Assembly (NCBI RefSeq): GCF_000967425.1
Contig: NZ_FO082820.1
Location: 248,001-312,000 of the forward strand
From: Pseudorhizobium banfieldiae
GTDB lineage: Bacteria; Pseudomonadota; Alphaproteobacteria; Rhizobiales; Rhizobiaceae
Direction: 5' to 3'
Length of the DNA: 64,000 nt
The notes beneath the pieces were generated by a model. The model ran no database searches. It was not told the DNA's origin and saw nothing but the letters and a program-made list of their open reading frames with translations. Shown here piece after piece: positions 26,202 to 35,080 of the stretch. A program made the position numbers and the translations under genes. Within the stretch, counting starts at the first letter, position 1. Each line of letters starts with the position of its first letter.

Positions 26202-27353
26202 ATGGCCAGATCTCTGGGACCCGTGAAACGGACGTTTTCTCCATGGACAGAACCCGACGCCGTACCATTCATTTGCTTTGAGAACATCACGAAGCGCTAC
26301 GGCGATTTCACCGCCGTCAGTGAACTGAGCCTCGACATATACGAGCGTGAGTTCTTCTCATTGCTCGGCCCATCGGGTTGCGGCAAGACCACGCTGATGC
26401 GGATGCTGGCAGGCTTCGAGGAGCCGACGGAAGGTCGAATCCTGCTGCAAGGAAAGGACATCTCGGGTGTGCCGCCCTATCGGCGCCCGACCAACATGAT
26501 GTTCCAGAGCTACGCGCTCTTCCCCCACATGACGGTGGAGAAGAATATTGCCTTCGGTCTCGAACAGGACAAGCTGCCGAAGGGAGAGATCGACGAGCGG
26601 GTCCAGGAAATGCTGAGGCTCGTCAGGCTGGAGGAGTTTGCGAAGCGCAAGCCCGGACAATTGTCCGGTGGCCAGCGGCAGCGCGTGGCTCTGGCCCGCT
26701 CCCTCGCGAAGCGTCCGAAAGTGCTTCTGCTGGACGAACCGCTGGGCGCCCTCGATCGCAAGCTGCGCGAGGAGACGCAGTTCGAATTGATGGATATCCA
26801 GCACACGCTGGGCCTGACGTTCCTGATCGTCACCCATGACCAGGAGGAGGCGATGACGGTCTCGGATCGTATTGCGGTGATGGACAAGGGCAGGATCGTT
26901 CAGGTTGCCACGCCTGCCGAGATCTACGAGGCGCCCAACAGCCGGTATGTCGCCGATTTCATAGGCGACATCAACATCATGGAAGGTACAGTCACCGGAG
27001 TGAGCGGCGGCTCATCGATGATCGTCACCATGAACTGTGACGGCTTGGGAGTTGCGGTGGAGCAGGAATGTGCGGCGGTCGAGGGAAGCAAGGCGGCCTT
27101 CGCCATTCGGCCGGAGAAAGTCCGCATCACTCTCGATCCTCCCTCCGATACGGGCGTCAACGCAGCCCATGGAGAGGTCTGGGATATCGGCTATCTCGGC
27201 GATTTTTCCGTCTTTCTTGTCAGGCTGGAGGACGGTCGGATCATCCGCGCCGCGCAGGCAAACGTCTCCAGGCTGGTCGATCGCCCGATTACCTTCGGCG
27301 ACATGGTCTGGCTGAGCTGGCCCAGGGATGCCGGGCTGATCCTGACCAATTGA
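26202..27353 (+). CDS. potG: Putrescine ABC transporter ATPase
   Basis: This ATPase subunit has Walker A GPSGCGKTT at residues 56-64, signature LSGGQRQRVALARSLA, Walker B LLLDEPLGALD, switch VTHDQEEAM, and a C-terminal TOBE domain (AIRPEKVRI). I selected ATG 26202 (383 residues, GGAG six bases upstream). A GTG at 26145 behind GAGGGGCGGG would add 19 residues and cannot be excluded. Confidence 0.92.
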   Translation: MARSLGPVKRTFSPWTEPDAVPFICFENITKRYGDFTAVSELSLDIYEREFFSLLGPSGCGKTTLMRMLAGFEEPTEGRILLQGKDISGVPPYRRPTNMMFQSYALFPHMTVEKNIAFGLEQDKLPKGEIDERVQEMLRLVRLEEFAKRKPGQLSGGQRQRVALARSLAKRPKVLLLDEPLGALDRKLREETQFELMDIQHTLGLTFLIVTHDQEEAMTVSDRIAVMDKGRIVQVATPAEIYEAPNSRYVADFIGDINIMEGTVTGVSGGSSMIVTMNCDGLGVAVEQECAAVEGSKAAFAIRPEKVRITLDPPSDTGVNAAHGEVWDIGYLGDFSVFLVRLEDGRIIRAAQANVSRLVDRPITFGDMVWLSWPRDAGLILTN

Positions 27354-27365
27354 GGGGAGGGGAGA

Positions 27366-28274
27366 ATGGCTGACACTGCGGCACCTCCCCAGGCGGGACC
27401 AGCGAGATGGCTGGTCGTCATCATCCCATATCTGTGGCTGCTGCTCTTCTTTGCCGCGCCGTTCCTGATCATCCTGAAGATATCGCTATCCGACACGGCA
27501 ATCGCCATGCCGCCTTACCTGCCGGTCTTCGAGGGGCCCGGCATGCTCGGCGACTTCGTGCGCCAACTGGACCTGGAAAACTACAGCTTCCTCCTGGAGG
27601 ACCCACTTTACCTGCAGTCCTACCTCTCCTCGTTGCGCATTGCGGCGATTTCGACCGTCCTCCTGCTGCTGATCGGCTATCCGATCGCACTCGCCATGGC
27701 CCGCGCACCGAATTCGTTGCGACCAACCCTGGTCATGCTGGTGATCCTGCCGTTCTGGACCTCGTTCCTGATCCGTGTCTACGCCTGGATCGGCATCCTG
27801 AAGCCTGAAGGACTTCTCACGGTTTTCCTTCAGGCGCTCGGCTTGCTGGGTCCCGACGAGCAGGTGCAGATCTACCGCACCGACATCGCCGTCTTCATCG
27901 GCATCGTCTATTCCTACCTGCCCTTCATGGTTCTCCCACTCTATGCCGCCTTGGAGAAGATGGACGGGACGCTGCTCGAGGCGGCCAGCGATCTCGGCTG
28001 CCCTCCCTGGAAGGCCTTCTGGAGAATCACGTTCCCGCTGTCCCTGCCGGGCGTCGTCGCCGGCTCGATGATCTGCTTCATCCCGATCACGGGTGAGTTC
28101 GTCATCCCCGACCTGCTTGGCGGGGCCCAGACACTGATGATCGGCAAGACCTTGTGGACGGAGTTCTTCGGCAATCGTGACTGGCCGCTCGCATCAGCCG
28201 TAGCGGTGCTCCTCCTGCTGGTGCTGGTGGTGCCGATCATGATCTTCCAGAACCAGCAGCAGAAGGTGAGGTGA
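27366..28274 (+). CDS. potH: Putrescine ABC transporter permease PotH
   Basis: This 302-residue permease has six predicted membrane helices, the first at about residues 16-38. Its EAA loop (EAASDLGCPPWKAFWRI) is followed by the family-typical CFIPITGEFVIPDLLGG. The start has GAGGGGAGGGGAGA directly upstream. It overlaps in function with potI, whose ATG begins 3 bases after its stop. Confidence 0.93.
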   Translation: MADTAAPPQAGPARWLVVIIPYLWLLLFFAAPFLIILKISLSDTAIAMPPYLPVFEGPGMLGDFVRQLDLENYSFLLEDPLYLQSYLSSLRIAAISTVLLLLIGYPIALAMARAPNSLRPTLVMLVILPFWTSFLIRVYAWIGILKPEGLLTVFLQALGLLGPDEQVQIYRTDIAVFIGIVYSYLPFMVLPLYAALEKMDGTLLEAASDLGCPPWKAFWRITFPLSLPGVVAGSMICFIPITGEFVIPDLLGGAQTLMIGKTLWTEFFGNRDWPLASAVAVLLLLVLVVPIMIFQNQQQKVR

Positions 28275-28277
28275 GCC

Positions 28278-29096
28278 ATGAAGTCCTCACGCTTTGACCC
28301 CATCATCCTCACCCTGGGCTTCGCCTTCCTCTACATTCCGATCATCATCCTGGTCATCTACTCTTTCAACGCCTCCCGGCTGGTGACCGTCTGGGGCGGG
28401 TTTTCGCTCCAGTGGTATGCGGCCATGTGGTCCAATCAGGGGCTGATGGATGCCGCCTGGGTCACGGCGCGGGTGGGGGTGCTGAGTGCCACGCTTGGGA
28501 CCGTGCTTGGTACGCTCGCGGCACTTGCGCTGGTTCGCTATTCACGATTCCCCGGGCGAACGGCATTTTCGGGAATGATCTATGCGCCGCTGGTCATGCC
28601 GGAGGTCATCACCGGACTGTCGCTGCTCCTGCTGTTCGTGGCGCTCAACGTCGATCGTGGCTTCTGGACAGTGACGATAGCCCATACGACCTTCACCATG
28701 TGCTACGTGGCGATCGTCGTGCAGTCGCGGCTTCTCACCTTCGACCGCAGCCTCGAAGAGGCGGCACTGGATCTTGGCTGTCCGCCGGTCAAAACCTTCT
28801 TCAAGGTCACGCTTCCGCTCATCATGCCGGCGGTGGTCGCGGGCTGGATGCTGGCCTTCACCCTCTCGCTCGACGATCTGGTCATCGCAAGCTTCACCAC
28901 CGGACCCGGCGCGACCACCTTGCCGATCAAGATCTATTCGCAGGTGAGGCTGGGGGTGACGCCGGAGATCAACGCAATCTGCACGATTCTGATCGGCCTG
29001 GTGACCGTCGGTGTCATTTTCGCCTCCATCGCTTCAAAACGCGCGGAGTTCAGGCGCATCCGCGATGAGCATGTGGCGCTGCGGGGAACGGTCTGA
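28278..29096 (+). CDS. potI: Putrescine ABC transporter permease PotI
   Basis: This 272-residue second permease has six membrane helices and the EAA loop EAALDLGCPPVKTFFKV. The stretch TLSLDDLVIASFTTGPG is characteristic of PotC/PotI. It ends the importer operon; a GC hairpin follows within 7 bases of the stop. Confidence 0.93.
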   Translation: MKSSRFDPIILTLGFAFLYIPIIILVIYSFNASRLVTVWGGFSLQWYAAMWSNQGLMDAAWVTARVGVLSATLGTVLGTLAALALVRYSRFPGRTAFSGMIYAPLVMPEVITGLSLLLLFVALNVDRGFWTVTIAHTTFTMCYVAIVVQSRLLTFDRSLEEAALDLGCPPVKTFFKVTLPLIMPAVVAGWMLAFTLSLDDLVIASFTTGPGATTLPIKIYSQVRLGVTPEINAICTILIGLVTVGVIFASIASKRAEFRRIRDEHVALRGTV

Positions 29097-29102
29097 GGAC
29101 GA

Positions 29103-29128
29103 AGGCGCCAGCCTTCCGGTCGGCGCCT
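29103..29128. terminator. Hairpin after potI
   Basis: AGGCGCC and GGCGCCT form a perfect stem around a 12-base loop. There is no T-run; weak terminator candidate between convergent potI and the AsmA-like gene. Confidence 0.45.
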
Positions 29129-29163
29129 CACGCCAATCAGTGGCGGTGGTGGCCGAGGTGGCC

Positions 29164-30999
29164 CTAATCGGATGAAGCCGGAATGGCCGGTGGCATCAGA
29201 GCAATCACCACCGGCTCCGAAAGAGAGCCGCCGATGAACAGCACGTTCTCCTCACCCTGCTGTTCTGGTCTGCTGATCGTCGCCGAGAGCGCAAGACCGC
29301 CTTCCGTCAGCGGAAGCGCACCGGAGAATTTCACCCGCAGGCCGTCGCCTTCGATGATGGCCGTCTCGATCTCAGCCAACCCACGTGCGAACGTCGCAGA
29401 AAGATCAAGGCTCTGGTACTCGAAGTCCTGGCCCTCCGGGTTTGTCAGGGGCTGGTACCGCCCCTGGCGTGCACGGTTAAGGATCGTTTCGGGTTCCAGA
29501 CCGGCCAAGGTGCCCGGGCCGGTCGTCATGCGAAAGGAGCCCCGGCCCTTGCGCCAGCCGCTCCAGCCGTCATCCGTCGTTGCCAATGTCAGTTCGAGGG
29601 AGCCCCGGGCGTGGGGAACGGGGCCACGAAGCTTGAGCGTCTCGAAGATCTCCCCGAGGTCAGCGTTGCGGACAGAGACCGCGACATCGGTGGTGAGCTT
29701 TCCCGCCCGTGCGGAGGTGATGACCTGACCGGTCATGTCGCCCCCTCCGAGCGTTCCATCCACAAGATCAAAGCGGGACTGACCGTTCTCACGAAGGATG
29801 CTCACCGCCGCCTGCGTGAGCGAAAGGTTGGCGAGCGAAACGTCCTGTCCCGAAATACGCAAGTCGAGTTCCATCCGGTCCAGGAAACTGCCTTTCCCGT
29901 CGCCGTCAGGCTTTGGTCTCGTCGCTGCCTGCAGGTCGGCGAGGTCGAAGCGGTTCGCGGCCAGCGTCCCCGTCACGCGCAGGGGGCGATCCTGCGGGAG
30001 CAGCAGGTCAATTATTCCCGTCGCTTCCATCCACTCTGTCGTGAGATGCAGTTCATCGAAGCGCAGTGCTCTCTCAGTTGTCAGCAGCCGGGCCTCGATC
30101 GACAATCGTCCATCTGATGCAAGGTCTGAAATCGGCACTCCTGCCCATGCGAGAGCAGCTTGCGTGTTTGGTGTTGAGAGCTTGACCGGTCCAGACAGGA
30201 AGCCTCCTTTCGCGAGGTCTGCGGTTCCGGCAAACTCGGCTGCCAGCAGGTCCGAGTTGAGGGAGAGTTCAAGGGACGCAGACCGACCCGCAAGAAGGAG
30301 TAGAGGCTCACCTGAGGAGCCGGAAAGCTGCAATGCCTGCCCATTGACCACCGCCGTCAGATGCAGCGAGGCTGGCTGGGATAGTCGGGGCCAATCGAGA
30401 TCACCCGTAATTCCACGCCCCGACCAGACGCGCCCAGTCGCAACGTCTTTCACCTCGACCCGGCCGTTGTTGATCGTGACGTCGCCCGGGGCAACGTCCA
30501 GGGACCGATCGAGAACCACGCGTCCGTCCACCTCGACAGCACTGCGTATTGCGGCAGTGAGCCCACCCTCCTGCGCCCAATCCAGGCGGCCCTCCTCGTC
30601 ACGCAAGAGGAAGATCTCCGGGTCGAAGAACGTGAAGTCGCGAAACTCCAGGCTTCCCCCGATAGCCTTGAGGAGGCGGAAGTCGGCCGTCATCCGCGAG
30701 ACGCGCGCCAGAACGCGAATGCCTGCGGGCGTCGGTTTCGTGACGACGATACGGCTGACCTCGATTTCGGGCTCGGGCCAGAAACTGAGCTTTGGAGGTC
30801 CTTCTATGCGAACATCATGACCCGTCCAATCGGACAGCGCACGCTCTATCCCATCCCGCACGATCGAGCTGGAGATCAGAACAGGCGCCAGCGCCTGAAC
30901 AGCCAGCACTAGCCCCACAAGAAGCAGGATACCCGCGCCGAACGGACGCCACGAGCGGCGAAACAGTCGCTTCGAGATTACGCCAACTCCCTCTGCCAT
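29164..30999 (-). CDS. AsmA-family inner-membrane-anchored protein
   Basis: The 611-residue protein has an N-terminal membrane anchor (about 18-42, FGAGILLLVGLVLAVQALAP) followed by the AsmA signature (ALSDWTGHDVRIEG; FWPEPEIEVSRIVV). A long beta-rich periplasmic part follows, ending in an AsmA-type C-terminal domain. AsmA proteins are thought to assist lipid transport or outer-membrane assembly. ATG 30999 has AGGAGG at ideal spacing. It is monocistronic, convergent with potI and divergent from acsA2. Confidence 0.85.
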   Translation of the reverse strand: MAEGVGVISKRLFRRSWRPFGAGILLLVGLVLAVQALAPVLISSSIVRDGIERALSDWTGHDVRIEGPPKLSFWPEPEIEVSRIVVTKPTPAGIRVLARVSRMTADFRLLKAIGGSLEFRDFTFFDPEIFLLRDEEGRLDWAQEGGLTAAIRSAVEVDGRVVLDRSLDVAPGDVTINNGRVEVKDVATGRVWSGRGITGDLDWPRLSQPASLHLTAVVNGQALQLSGSSGEPLLLLAGRSASLELSLNSDLLAAEFAGTADLAKGGFLSGPVKLSTPNTQAALAWAGVPISDLASDGRLSIEARLLTTERALRFDELHLTTEWMEATGIIDLLLPQDRPLRVTGTLAANRFDLADLQAATRPKPDGDGKGSFLDRMELDLRISGQDVSLANLSLTQAAVSILRENGQSRFDLVDGTLGGGDMTGQVITSARAGKLTTDVAVSVRNADLGEIFETLKLRGPVPHARGSLELTLATTDDGWSGWRKGRGSFRMTTGPGTLAGLEPETILNRARQGRYQPLTNPEGQDFEYQSLDLSATFARGLAEIETAIIEGDGLRVKFSGALPLTEGGLALSATISRPEQQGEENVLFIGGSLSEPVVIALMPPAIPASSD

Positions 31000-31174
31000 A
31001 GGCCTCCTGAGCCTCGCGGGCTCTCGCGGTAGTCTTGATCAAGTTGCTGGTAAGGCCTGCGGATACAGGAAATGCGCTTGTTGCGCAAACTGGGCTCCGG
31101 ACCGGATCATTGGCCGTTTATCTTGCGCTGCAGCATTGCTATAGGAGAGGTGTTCTTGGGATGGAGGAGACCCT

Positions 31175-33124
31175 ATGAATTCTGATCAGCCGCTGTGGAC
31201 ACCGTCGGACGTTCGACAGGATCTGCCGCTTCAATCGTTCATGTCCTGGTGCGCCGGACGACATGGAAGCCCAACAACCTCCGTGGATGACTTCCATGCG
31301 TGGTCTGTGAGGGAGCCGGAAGCATTCTGGACGGCCATCTGGCAGTTCTGCGGCGTCAAGGGGGAGCCTGGCACTCGTGTGCTGGTGAACGGTGGCGATA
31401 TGCTCGGAGCCCGCTTCTTTCCGGACGCCAGGTTGAACTTCGCGGAAAACCTCCTGTCCCAGCGCGGTGCTGGCGAAGCCATGATCTTCAGAGGGGAGGA
31501 CAAGGCTCGCGATACATGGTCTTGGGATCGCCTCCGCGGCAACGTTTCCCGCCTCCAGCAGGCGATGCGGGCGGCCGGCATCCGGGAGGGTGATCGCGTC
31601 GCTGCAATGATGCCCAATATGCCTGAGACGGTGGCGCTGATGCTCGCGGCGGCGTCGATCGGCGCCGTCTGGTCCTCCTGTTCGCCGGATTTTGGTGAGC
31701 AGGGTGTGCTGGACCGGTTCGGCCAGATTGCGCCAAAGCTCTTCATCGCCTGTGATGGCTATTGGTACAACGGAAAGCTGCAGGACGTCGCTGACAAGGT
31801 GCGGGCGGTTGCCGCCGCGCTCTCCGTTCCAGTGTTGGTGATTCCCTATGCCGGTGATGCACCGGCGCTCGCCGCTTCGCTTGCTGACGGTCGAACACTT
31901 TCGGACTTCATTGCCTCATTCGAGGCGCGCGAGGTCGAATATGTGCGCCTTCCCTTCGCGCACCCACTCTACATCCTCTTCTCGTCTGGAACGACAGGCG
32001 TGCCGAAGTGTATCGTTCATTCCGCCGGTGGGGTGCTGCTCCAGCACCTGAAGGAGCACCGCCTGCATTGCAGCATCGAGCCGGGTGAGAGGCTGTTCTA
32101 CTTCACCACCTGCGGGTGGATGATGTGGAACTGGCTGGTGTCGGGGCTCGCGGTCGGAGCGACGCTCTGCCTGTTCGATGGTTCGCCCTTCGCACCGAAT
32201 GAAAAAGTGCTGTTCGATTATGCCCAGGATGAGCGATTCGCTGTATTCGGGACTTCGGCCAAGTACATCGACGCGGTACGCAAGAGCGGACTCGTTCCGC
32301 GAGAGACCCACGACTTGTCCCATTTGCGGCTGATGACCTCGACGGGATCACCGCTCTCTCCCGAGGGCTTCTCCTTCGTCTATGAAGGTGTCAAGTCGGA
32401 CATCCACCTTGCGTCCATCTCCGGGGGGACGGACATCGTCTCCTGCTTCGTGCTCGGCAATCCGCTGAAGCCGGTCTGGCGGGGTGAGATCCAGGGGCCG
32501 GGGCTTGGGCTGGCGGTCGATGTCTGGAACGACGACGGGCAGCCCGTGCGCGGAGAAAAGGGCGAACTTGTGTGTACCAGGCCATTCCCCTCCATGCCGA
32601 TCATGTTCTGGAATGACCCGGAAGGCGAGAAGTATCGGGCTGCCTATTTCGACCGGTTCGAGAATGTCTGGTGCCATGGCGACTTCGCGGAGTGGACCGA
32701 GCATGGCGGAATCATCATCCATGGGCGCTCGGATGCAACCCTCAATCCAGGCGGGGTGCGCATCGGTACCGCCGAGATTTACAATCAGGTCGAACAGCTT
32801 CCGGAGATCGCCGAGGCCATCTGCATCGGCCAGGATTGGGACGGGGACGTGCGCGTCGTCCTCTTCGTACGTCTTGCGCCGGGGGCCGTGCTCGATGATC
32901 GCCTTGTCAATGCCATCAGGAACAAGATACGCACCGGCGCGTCTCCGCGGCATGTCCCGGCCAAGGTCATTGCCGTTGCGGACATACCGAGGACCAAGTC
33001 CGGCAAGATCGTCGAGCTGGCGGTAAGGGATGTGGTCCATGGCCGGCCGGTGAAGAACAAGGAAGCCTTGGCCAATCCGGAGGCGCTGGACCTTTTCGCT
33101 GACCTCCCCGAGCTCCGGACTTGA
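31175..33124 (+). CDS. acsA2: Acetoacetyl-CoA synthetase
   Basis: This ANL-family ligase activates acetoacetate with ATP and CoA, linking ketone bodies and PHB breakdown to central metabolism. At 649 residues it has the AcsA/AACS length. Motifs: the P-loop-like [13 protein letters not shown] near residue 270, GWMMWN, and the catalytic Lys in [15 protein letters not shown] near 608. The N-terminal ACAS domain is complete. In S. meliloti acsA2 precedes the cbrA region, as here. ATG 31175 follows GGAGGAG. Confidence 0.93.
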   Translation: MNSDQPLWTPSDVRQDLPLQSFMSWCAGRHGSPTTSVDDFHAWSVREPEAFWTAIWQFCGVKGEPGTRVLVNGGDMLGARFFPDARLNFAENLLSQRGAGEAMIFRGEDKARDTWSWDRLRGNVSRLQQAMRAAGIREGDRVAAMMPNMPETVALMLAAASIGAVWSSCSPDFGEQGVLDRFGQIAPKLFIACDGYWYNGKLQDVADKVRAVAAALSVPVLVIPYAGDAPALAASLADGRTLSDFIASFEAREVEYVRLPFAHPLYILFSSGTTGVPKCIVHSAGGVLLQHLKEHRLHCSIEPGERLFYFTTCGWMMWNWLVSGLAVGATLCLFDGSPFAPNEKVLFDYAQDERFAVFGTSAKYIDAVRKSGLVPRETHDLSHLRLMTSTGSPLSPEGFSFVYEGVKSDIHLASISGGTDIVSCFVLGNPLKPVWRGEIQGPGLGLAVDVWNDDGQPVRGEKGELVCTRPFPSMPIMFWNDPEGEKYRAAYFDRFENVWCHGDFAEWTEHGGIIIHGRSDATLNPGGVRIGTAEIYNQVEQLPEIAEAICIGQDWDGDVRVVLFVRLAPGAVLDDRLVNAIRNKIRTGASPRHVPAKVIAVADIPRTKSGKIVELAVRDVVHGRPVKNKEALANPEALDLFADLPELRT

Positions 33125-33341
33125 TCGGCAGGATGACGCGGAGGACCCTCTATCGAGACACATCCGCTTCAGTTTGGGGCGGGACTGACGGTTGCCAGAG
33201 ATCGTGTGCCACTTTAACGCATCATTAAGTCGCCCCGGCAAAGATTGCAGCAGTAGCGGGCGACATCGCTAAACCCGTCCGAAGCAGCAGGCGCTTGGGG
33301 CATCAGGATGTCCGAACGCACGTGACACAGCATTACCTCGA

Positions 33342-33367
33342 AAGGCGGCTTTGGCCGCCTTCTTTTT
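33342..33367 (+). terminator. Strong intrinsic terminator 218 bases after acsA2
   Basis: AAGGCGGC, loop TTTG, GCCGCCTT, then CTTTTTT: an 8-bp perfect stem with a T-run that works only on the plus strand. Its distance from acsA2 leaves room for a separate short transcript. Confidence 0.85.
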
Positions 33368-33370
33368 TGA

Positions 33371-35038
33371 TCAGCGCTGCCTGTCCAAGGAACGCGAAAC
33401 GATCAGGACCGGAATCAGGCCGGCAAGGATGATGATCATCGCGGCAACCGAAGCATCTTCGATCCGGGCACGGGAAGCATCCTCGTAAACCAGCGTGGCG
33501 AGCGTGTTGAAGTTGAATGGCCGCAACAGCATAGTGGCCGAAAGCTCCTTCATGGTTTCGATGAAGACCATGAGCGCCGCCGTCATCAAGGCTGGACCAA
33601 GATTGGGAAGGAGAATGGTCGCCAGCGTCTGTCGTTGGTTGCGGCCAAGCGTGCGTGCGGCCATGTCCAGGTGAGGAGAGAGTTTGTGGAACCCGGCTTC
33701 CAATGTTCCCTCCGCCATGGTCATGAACCGGGCGGTGCAGGCATAGACGATTGCCGCGCCGCTACCCGAGAGAAGAAGGCCGGTCGATATGCCGACATTC
33801 GAACGAAGGAAGCCGTCGACCGCATTGTCAAAACCGGCCATGGGGATGAGCACGCCGATGGCCAGCACTGTCCCCGGCACGCCATAGCCGAGGGAGGCGA
33901 TGCGCCCCGCCATCGTGGCGCCGGATGACCGGTCGTTGCGGATCGAGTAGGCGAGGACAAGGCCGAACAGGACAGCGATCATTGCGGTCAGCGAGGAAAC
34001 GACCAGGCTGTTCCAGAGCGCGTCGAGCAGCCGAGGATCGAGATAGTCGCCGAGCCGTCGGGAGGCGAACCCGCCAAGGATGACGACCGGAATCGCAAAG
34101 CCGGTCACGACGGGAACAAGGCAGAACGCCGTTGCACCCGCAGCTGCCACGCCGATAAGTCGGGTTCGCACAACGTCATGTACCGCGCCGGTGGTCCGGT
34201 TCGTGGAGAAGCGCTGGCTGCGACGCGCCGCCTGCTCGAGCCAGATCAGAAGCGCGACGATTCCCAGCATCACGGCCGCGATCTGGGCCGCTCCGCTCAG
34301 GCTGCCCCGGTTCAGCCAGGTATCATAGACGGAGAAGGTCAGGGTATTGATGCCGAGGAATTGCACGGCGCCGATATCGTTCAACGTCTCCATCGTTACC
34401 AGCGTCAGGCCGATCATGATCGCGGGGCGCGCCATCGGGATCTGAATGCGCCAGAACACTCTGGCCGGACTGGCGCCGAGCGTCCGTGCAACATCGGCGG
34501 CGGCTCGCCCCTGCATAAGGAACATCGAGCGACAGGCGAGGTAGACGTACGGATAGAGCACCGAACTCAGGACGAGAACCGCGCCGCCCATCGACCGAAT
34601 GTCCGGGAACCAGTACTCGCGAGAGCTTTGAAAGCCGAAGGCTGCGCGGAAGGCCGTCTGCAGGGGGCCCGTGAAGTCCATGAATTCGCCAAAGGCATAG
34701 GCGGCGAGATAAGAGGGAATCGCAAGCGGCAAGACGAGCATGACAGACAACATGCTGCGCATGGGGAATTCGTAGCTGGTCACCAGCCATGCGGTAAGCG
34801 TACCGACGATGGCACATACAAGGCCCGTCAGGCCCAGGAGTTGCAGGGTGCGGAGGCTTGCGCGGGGGATGACCGTGGACGCAACATGCCGCCAGGTGTC
34901 ATCACCACCCTGAAATGCGATCCACACGACGGCAATGACCGGCATGGCGACGACGGCAGCCGTGACGATCGCCAGGGCAGACGTGGCGCGGCGGGGGCGT
35001 CGGGGTGAGCTACTGGCCGGATACGGGGGAACCTGCAA
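33371..35038 (-). CDS. Iron(III) ABC transporter permease (FbpB type)
   Basis: This fused permease of 555 residues carries two copies of the six-helix ABC permease unit, as in FbpB/SfuB. EAA-like loops are in both halves (VARTLGASPARVFWRI; AARTLGRNQRQTLATI). It starts at TTG 35038 with GAGGA 6 bases upstream. The binding protein that would serve it, FbpA, is at 44061-45107 and the ATPase gene is absent from the window. It follows cbrA on the same strand after 42 bases, so the two may be co-transcribed. Confidence 0.85.
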   Translation of the reverse strand: MQVPPYPASSSPRRPRRATSALAIVTAAVVAMPVIAVVWIAFQGGDDTWRHVASTVIPRASLRTLQLLGLTGLVCAIVGTLTAWLVTSYEFPMRSMLSVMLVLPLAIPSYLAAYAFGEFMDFTGPLQTAFRAAFGFQSSREYWFPDIRSMGGAVLVLSSVLYPYVYLACRSMFLMQGRAAADVARTLGASPARVFWRIQIPMARPAIMIGLTLVTMETLNDIGAVQFLGINTLTFSVYDTWLNRGSLSGAAQIAAVMLGIVALLIWLEQAARRSQRFSTNRTTGAVHDVVRTRLIGVAAAGATAFCLVPVVTGFAIPVVILGGFASRRLGDYLDPRLLDALWNSLVVSSLTAMIAVLFGLVLAYSIRNDRSSGATMAGRIASLGYGVPGTVLAIGVLIPMAGFDNAVDGFLRSNVGISTGLLLSGSGAAIVYACTARFMTMAEGTLEAGFHKLSPHLDMAARTLGRNQRQTLATILLPNLGPALMTAALMVFIETMKELSATMLLRPFNFNTLATLVYEDASRARIEDASVAAMIIILAGLIPVLIVSRSLDRQR

Positions 35039-35080
35039 GCTTGATCCTCTAGAAGTGAGGAACTGCTAAGCCGGCAGACC

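Noticed and set aside
24968..26290. 440-codon minus-strand frame opposite potF
   Set aside because: Antisense to a clear binding-protein gene; no ribosome site or domain.
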